Source: Halobacteriales archaeon QH_10_70_21
GTDB taxonomy: Archaea; Halobacteriota; Halobacteria; Halobacteriales; Haloarculaceae
Direction of reading: 5' to 3'
Assembly: GCA_003021325.1 (NCBI GenBank)
Contig: PXQM01000017.1
Span: forward strand, 16,879-34,940
DNA: 18,062 nucleotides
The notes beneath the pieces were generated by a model. It saw only the letters and a program-made list of their open reading frames with translations, ran no database searches and had not been told where the DNA came from. This document shows, piece after piece, positions 13,836 to 18,062 of this stretch. Every line of letters begins with the position of its first letter. Position 1 is the first letter of the stretch. A program made the translations under genes and the position numbers.

Positions 13836-15833
13836 ATGGCCGGGAGCGCCCTGCTGGACCAGCTGCTCAACGGGCTCACCATCGGGATGGTGTACGTCCT
13901 GCTCGCGGCGGGACTGTCCGTCATCTTCGGCGTGATGGACGTCATCAACTTCGCCCACGGCGAGCTGTTCGCGCTCGGAGCGTACTTCGCGTTCGCCGTC
14001 GCCGTCGCCGGCGGCGGCTTCTGGCTCGCGCTGCTCGTCGCCCCCGTCGCCATCGCGCTGCTCGGCGCCGCCATGGAGCGGTTCACGGTTCGCCCGCTGT
14101 ACGGCCGCAACCCGCTGTACCACATCCTGCTCACGTTCGGGCTCGTGCTGGTGCTCAAGGACGTCATCGAGGGCGTCTGGGGCACCCAGCCGAAGGAGCT
14201 CGCGGTGCCCGCGGTGCTGGACGGGACCGTCGGCGTCGCCGGGTACAGTTACGCCGCGTACAACCTGTTCGTCATCGCCGTCGGCGCGGTGCTGGCCGGC
14301 GGCACGTGGCTCGCGCTGAACTACACGCGCTACGGGCTGGTCGTGCGCGCCGGGTCGATGGACCGCGAGATGGTCCGGTACCTCGGCATCGACGTCGACC
14401 GCTACTACACGCTGGTGTTCGCCTTCGGCGCGTTCCTCGCGGCCTTCGGCGGCATCGTTCTCGCCGGCCGACAGAGCGTCAGCCCCGGGATGGGCGACGC
14501 CGTCATCATCCCCGCGTTCGTCGTCGTGGTCATCGGCGGGCTCGGCAGCTTCCGCGGCGCCGTCGTGGCGGGCCTCGGCGTCGGCGTCATCCAGACGATG
14601 ATGCGGAGCTTCCTCCCCGTCCTGGAGGGACTGGTCGTCTTCCTCCTGATGGTCGTCGTCCTCCTGGTCAGGCCGCAGGGTCTGTTCGGTGCACAGCTGC
14701 CGGAGTCGGGCGGCGAGTTGCTCACCGTCAAGAGCGGCGTCCTGACCCCGGAGCGCCGCCGACAGCTCGGCGCCGCCGTCGTCGCCGGCCTGCTTCTCGC
14801 GCCGCTCGGGGTCGGGACCCTCTTTACCGCCTACACGGTGAACACGCTGCTCGTCACCGTCTTCGCGTGGGCGCTGTTCGCGCTGAGCCTCGACTTCGTG
14901 ATGGGTTACGCCGGGCTGGTGTCGCTCGGCCACGTGCTCTTCTACGGCGTCGGCGCGTACGCGACGGTGCTCGTCGGGGTGCACCTCACCCCGTCGGTGT
15001 TCGTCGCGCTCGCCGTCGGCATCGCGGTCTGTCTCCCGCTGGCGTGGGTCGTCGGCCAGCTGTCCATCCGCGTCTCGGGCGTCTACTTCGCGATGATCAC
15101 GCTCGGGTTCGCGGAGCTGTTCGCCCAGATACCGTTCAAGACGGCGAGGGTCAACGCCGCGCTCGCCTCGACGACCCTGCCGGGGTGGGTTCGCGTTCCG
15201 GCGCTCGACGGCGAGAACGGCATCACCGGCGTCGACTTCGTGTACGGGCTCGCGGCCGGCCCCGAGGTGGGTCGCGTCGAGCTGGTCGGCGACGCGAGCG
15301 CGCTCTACTACCTCGCGCTCGGCGCCGTCGTCGGCTCGTACCTCCTGGCCCGCCGGCTGATGGACGCGCCGTTCGGGAGCGTGCTCCACGCCATCCGGGA
15401 GTCCGAGCGCCGCGCCGAGTTCGTCGGTTACGACGTCACCGCGTACAAGCGCCGGGCGTTCGTCGTCTCCGGCGGGCTCGCCGGGCTCGCCGGCGGCATC
15501 CAGGCGGTCCTGACCGGCGGGGTCTTCCCGGATTTCCTCGCGTGGATCAAGTCGGGCGAGGTCATCGTGATGACCCTCCTCGGCGGCATGGGGACGCTGT
15601 ACGGCCCGATGCTCGGCGCGGGCGTGTACCTCGGCCTGAAGGAGGTGCTGTTCACCCCGCCGCTCGACGTCGAGCAGTGGCAGGGTGTTCTCGGCGCGGT
15701 GTTCGTGCTGTTCGTCCTGTTCGTCCCCCGCGGGCTGGTCTCCGTTCCGGGCCTGCTAACCGAGCGGGTCGCCGGGGACCCCGCCGGCGACGCACCGGCC
15801 GTCGAGGACCCCGGCGAGGAGGTGGGCGACTGA
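13836..15833 (+). CDS. Fused LivH-LivM permease of the ABC importer
   Basis: A 665-aa polytopic membrane protein in which two normally separate permeases are joined. Residues about 1-285 are LivH-like: an N-terminal GMVYVLLAAGLSVIFGVMD then NFAHGELFALGAY, ending in LVRPQGLFG. Residues about 310-640 are LivM-like: DFVMGYAGLVSLGHVLFYGVG, the central helices, and an EAA-like loop region followed by GGMGTLYGPMLGAGVYLGLKE. A hydrophilic linker at about 285-308 (VKSGVLTPERRRQ) connects them, and an acidic tail of about 25 residues ends the protein. The single chain would supply both halves of the translocation pore. It starts 1 nt after the binding-protein stop and overlaps the LivG start as TGATG, so it is part of one operon. 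Confidence 0.94.
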   Translation: MAGSALLDQLLNGLTIGMVYVLLAAGLSVIFGVMDVINFAHGELFALGAYFAFAVAVAGGGFWLALLVAPVAIALLGAAMERFTVRPLYGRNPLYHILLTFGLVLVLKDVIEGVWGTQPKELAVPAVLDGTVGVAGYSYAAYNLFVIAVGAVLAGGTWLALNYTRYGLVVRAGSMDREMVRYLGIDVDRYYTLVFAFGAFLAAFGGIVLAGRQSVSPGMGDAVIIPAFVVVVIGGLGSFRGAVVAGLGVGVIQTMMRSFLPVLEGLVVFLLMVVVLLVRPQGLFGAQLPESGGELLTVKSGVLTPERRRQLGAAVVAGLLLAPLGVGTLFTAYTVNTLLVTVFAWALFALSLDFVMGYAGLVSLGHVLFYGVGAYATVLVGVHLTPSVFVALAVGIAVCLPLAWVVGQLSIRVSGVYFAMITLGFAELFAQIPFKTARVNAALASTTLPGWVRVPALDGENGITGVDFVYGLAAGPEVGRVELVGDASALYYLALGAVVGSYLLARRLMDAPFGSVLHAIRESERRAEFVGYDVTAYKRRAFVVSGGLAGLAGGIQAVLTGGVFPDFLAWIKSGEVIVMTLLGGMGTLYGPMLGAGVYLGLKEVLFTPPLDVEQWQGVLGAVFVLFVLFVPRGLVSVPGLLTERVAGDPAGDAPAVEDPGEEVGD

Positions 15834-16630
15834 TGGCCGCCGGAGCCGGGACGGCGGAGCCGCCCGACGAGGACGACGCCGCCCTGGTGGCGCGGGACCT
15901 CCGCAAGGAGTTCGGCGAACTCGCGGCGGTGGACGGGCTCTCCATCGACGTCCCCCGGGGGGAGTTCCGGAGCGTCATCGGTCCGAACGGCGCCGGCAAG
16001 ACGACGTTCTTCAACCTCGTCACCGGCGTGATGACGCCGACCGGCGGCGCGGTCTACTTCGACGGCGAGGAGGTGACGGGGCTGCCGCCACACGAGCGGG
16101 TCCGCCGCGGCATGGGGCGGTCGTTCCAGCTGACCACCGTCTTCGGGGGGCTGACCGTCCGCGAGAACGTCCGGCTGGCCGCACAGGCGGCCCACGACGA
16201 GGGGATGTCGGCGGTCGACTGGCTCGTCCGCTCCCGGAACGCGCTCCCGGCGGTCGGGCGGGCGGCCGACGAGGCACTCTCGCGGGTCGGGCTCGCCGAC
16301 CAGGCCGACGCCCGGGCCGCCGCGCTCGCGTACGGCGACCGCCGTCGGCTGGAGATCGGCATCGTGCTCGCCACCGACCCGGCGTTCGTCCTGCTGGACG
16401 AGCCGACCGCGGGAATGAGCCGCGAGGAGACCAGGGAGACGATGCGGCTCGTCGACGAGGAGCTGTCCGACCGCACGCTGCTGCTCATCGAGCACGACAT
16501 CGACCTCGTGATGGACGTCTCCGACCGGATCACCGTCCTCGACCGCGGCCGGGAGCTCGCGACCGGGCCGCCGGCCGCCATCGCCGACGACGAGAGCGTC
16601 CAGGCCGCCTACCTCGGGGGTGAACGGTGA
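15833..16630 (+). CDS. livG: LivG-type ABC transporter ATP-binding protein
   Basis: A 265-aa ATPase with Walker A GPNGAGKTT at about 50-58, a Q-loop in GRSFQLTTVFGGLTV, a divergent signature LAYGDRRRLEIG at about 165-176, and Walker B FVLLDEPTAG with the Asp/Glu pair at about 189-190. The switch histidine is in LLIEHDIDLVMD. The YGD-RRLE signature and the roughly 250-residue size are typical of LivG rather than LivF. It hydrolyses ATP to drive uptake through the fused permease. An acidic N-terminal extension of about 15 residues is present. The start overlaps the permease stop, and its end overlaps the livF GTG start. Confidence 0.94.
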   Translation: MAAGAGTAEPPDEDDAALVARDLRKEFGELAAVDGLSIDVPRGEFRSVIGPNGAGKTTFFNLVTGVMTPTGGAVYFDGEEVTGLPPHERVRRGMGRSFQLTTVFGGLTVRENVRLAAQAAHDEGMSAVDWLVRSRNALPAVGRAADEALSRVGLADQADARAAALAYGDRRRLEIGIVLATDPAFVLLDEPTAGMSREETRETMRLVDEELSDRTLLLIEHDIDLVMDVSDRITVLDRGRELATGPPAAIADDESVQAAYLGGER

Positions 16631-17337
16631 CGCTCGCCGTCGAGGGGCTGTGCGCCGGCTACGGGGAGACCGAGGTGCTCGACGACGTCTCCCTCGAGGT
16701 CCCGGCGGGCGAGGTGGTCGCGCTCGTCGGTCGCAACGGCGCCGGCAAGACGACGACGCTGCGGGCGATCATGGGGTCGGTGCCGGCCCGCGAGGGGACG
16801 GTCCGGTTCCGCGGCGAGCCCATCACCGACCTCGACCCGGAGCCGACCGTCCGGCGGGGCATCGGCATCGTCCCGGAGGAGCGGCGCGTCTTCCCGGGGC
16901 TCACCGTCGCCGAGAACCTGAAGCTCGGCACGATCGGGGGCGGGGACGCCGACCACGGTCGCAGCGTCGGTGAGGTGCTGGACGCCTTCGACGAGCTGGC
17001 CGACCGGCGGGACGCGCAGGGGCAACACCTCAGCGGCGGCGAACAGCAGATGCTCGCCGTCGGACGGACGCTCGTGGCGGGCGCGGACCTCCTGTTGCTC
17101 GACGAGCCGACCGAGGGGCTGGCGCCGATGATCGTCGACCGCGTCACCGACCTCGTGCGGGAGCTCAACGCCGACGGCATCACCGTCCTCCTGGTCGAGC
17201 AGAACCTCGCGGTCGCGATGGAGCTGGCCGACCGGATCTACGTCATAGACCAGGGGGAGATCGTCTTCGAGGGCACGCCCGACGAGCTGGAGGCGAACCC
17301 CGACGTGCGGGACCGCCACCTCGGCGTGAGCCTCTGA
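16627..17337 (+). CDS. livF: LivF-type ABC transporter ATP-binding protein
   Basis: A 236-aa ATPase, the standard LivF length, with Walker A GRNGAGKTT at about 35-43, a canonical signature LSGGEQQM at about 135-142, and Walker B LLLLDEPTEGLAP with Asp at about 159. The switch histidine position is occupied by Gln in LLVEQNLAVAM, as is normal for LivF. It uses a GTG start at 16627 that overlaps the livG stop by 4 nt (GTGA), a coupled arrangement. It forms the ATPase heterodimer with LivG. The gene ends the transporter operon, and paaK follows after 70 nt with its own promoter. Confidence 0.94.
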   Translation: MTLAVEGLCAGYGETEVLDDVSLEVPAGEVVALVGRNGAGKTTTLRAIMGSVPAREGTVRFRGEPITDLDPEPTVRRGIGIVPEERRVFPGLTVAENLKLGTIGGGDADHGRSVGEVLDAFDELADRRDAQGQHLSGGEQQMLAVGRTLVAGADLLLLDEPTEGLAPMIVDRVTDLVRELNADGITVLLVEQNLAVAMELADRIYVIDQGEIVFEGTPDELEANPDVRDRHLGVSL

Positions 17338-17374
17338 CCCCCTGTGGCGGTCATCGCGCGACGACCCACCTGAA

Positions 17375-17387
17375 TCTATTAGGCTGC
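17375..17387 (+). promoter_or_regulatory. paaK promoter with TCTATTAGGCTGC element
   Basis: The TATA-like TATTAG (17377-17382) is about 28 nt before the paaK ATG at 17408. The surrounding 13-mer matches the paaA promoter element at 5679-5690 apart from one inserted T, which suggests shared control of activation and ring epoxidation. Confidence 0.6.
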
Positions 17388-17407
17388 GCCTTGCAAACAC
17401 GCCCCGT

Positions 17408-18062
17408 ATGGTCTACGACGACATCGAAACGGCATCCCGGGACGAGCTTCGCGACCTCCAGGGCGAGCGGCTGCGCGAGACCGTCGAGCACGCCCACGAG
17501 AACGTCCCGTTCTACCGCGAGCGGTTCGACGAGGCGGGGGTCGCCCCCGGCGACATCGAGTCCATCGACGACGTCGAGCGGCTCCCGATGACGACGAAGG
17601 AGGACTTCCGCGACCAGTACCCCGACGGGCTGTTCGGGGTGCCACACGAGGCGGTCCGGCGGGTCCACGCCTCCTCGGGAACCACCGGCAAGCCGAAGAT
17701 CGTCGCCTACACCGACGCCGACCTCCAGGTGTGGCGCGAGGCGATGGCCCGGACGCTGTACGCCGCCGGCGTCCGGCCGGGCGACACCGTCCAGAACGCC
17801 TACGGCTACGGCCTGTTCACCGGGGGGCTCGGGTTCCACGACGGCATCGAGGAACTGGGCGCCGGCGTGGTTCCGACCGGCGGCGGCAACCCCCAGCGCC
17901 AGCTCGACATGCTGCGGGACCTCGACAGCGACGCCATCTGCTGTACACCGTCCTACTGCCTCTACCTCGCGGAGGCGGCCGAGGACCGCGGCATCGACGT
18001 GGCCGAGCTACCGGTCTCGCGGGCGGTCATCGGTGCCGAGCCGTTCACCGACCCGATGCGCG
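17408..18062 (+). CDS. paaK: Phenylacetate-CoA ligase PaaK, C-terminus cut by window edge
   Basis: The first 218 codons of an AMP-forming ligase of the PaaK branch, about half of the usual 430 or so. The N-terminus is typical: ETVEHAHENVPFYRERFDEAG, then LPMTTKEDFRDQYPDGLFGV. The phosphate-binding loop SSGTTGKPK is at about 89-97, followed by VQNAYGYGLFTGGLG and VIGAEPF at the edge. The enzyme activates phenylacetate with ATP and CoA to phenylacetyl-CoA, the substrate of PaaABC. The start is set by a TATA element about 28 nt upstream with no Shine-Dalgarno. Related ligases for benzoate or other aromatic acids look similar, but the paaABCD genes nearby favour phenylacetate. Confidence 0.94.
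   Translation, partial: MVYDDIETASRDELRDLQGERLRETVEHAHENVPFYRERFDEAGVAPGDIESIDDVERLPMTTKEDFRDQYPDGLFGVPHEAVRRVHASSGTTGKPKIVAYTDADLQVWREAMARTLYAAGVRPGDTVQNAYGYGLFTGGLGFHDGIEELGAGVVPTGGGNPQRQLDMLRDLDSDAICCTPSYCLYLAEAAEDRGIDVAELPVSRAVIGAEPFTDPMR

Noticed and set aside
13392..15389. 665-codon open frame on the minus strand opposite the importer genes
   Set aside because: Its very high content of Arg, His, Glu and Asp mirrors the codon pattern of the membrane permease on the other strand. There is no family match and no promoter at its start.
1..18062. Defence islands, CRISPR, transposons or attachment sites
   Set aside because: No repeat-spacer structure, transposase, integrase, toxin-antitoxin or nuclease-type proteins were seen. 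The island reads as metabolic.

Overview
The window looks like part of a haloarchaeal chromosome. GC content is very high, the proteins are strongly acidic (rich in Asp and Glu), there is a bacterio-opsin-activator type HTH regulator and a Tat-dependent lipoprotein, and many genes have an archaeal TATA element about 26-31 nt before the start codon with no leader. Genes are dense. The longest non-coding stretches are 4157-4352 (about 196 nt, relatively AT-rich, where I see nothing recognisable) and 12390-12592 (a hairpin plus a promoter). No gap exceeds 300 nt. I see no tRNA, rRNA, CRISPR array or insertion sequence.

Left part (1-4862) is mixed housekeeping and signalling. A Get3/ArsA-type ATPase runs off the left edge and shares an ATGA overlap with an upstream class I aminotransferase (both minus strand). 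Then come a CinA-C (NMN deamidase) gene that appears broken by an internal out-of-frame deletion, a YdjM-type membrane hydrolase, a 45-aa double-CxxC zinc peptide, a stand-alone CheY-like receiver, and a minus-strand single-pass membrane protein with a Pro/Thr-rich stalk.

Right part (4975-18062) is an aromatic-acid catabolic island built around phenylacetate. An HTH_10 regulator is divergent from paaA-paaB-paaC-paaD (1,2-phenylacetyl-CoA epoxidase). It is followed by an overlooked 54-aa ORF that carries the zinc-ribbon half of PaaD. Next are a crotonase (enoyl-CoA hydratase), a thiamine-diphosphate enzyme whose N-terminus is out of frame with its ATG, and an NAD-dependent epimerase/dehydratase. 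A branched-chain-amino-acid-type ABC importer follows (Tat lipoprotein, a fused LivH-LivM permease, LivG, LivF), then phenylacetate-CoA ligase paaK, cut by the right edge.

A reasonable model is this: the importer brings in phenylacetate or a related aromatic acid, PaaK activates it to phenylacetyl-CoA, PaaABC(D) epoxidises the ring, and the crotonase acts in the later beta-oxidation-like steps. The ThDP enzyme might feed in an aromatic 2-oxo acid. No PaaE reductase, PaaZ, PaaH or PaaJ is visible.

The most notable non-genic signals are a near-identical TCTAT(T)AGGCTGC element in front of both paaA and paaK, two palindromes in the paaA leader, a single TATA element positioned to fire both ways in the divergent promoter, and two short leaderless upstream ORFs whose stop codons overlap the start codons of paaA and the crotonase gene.
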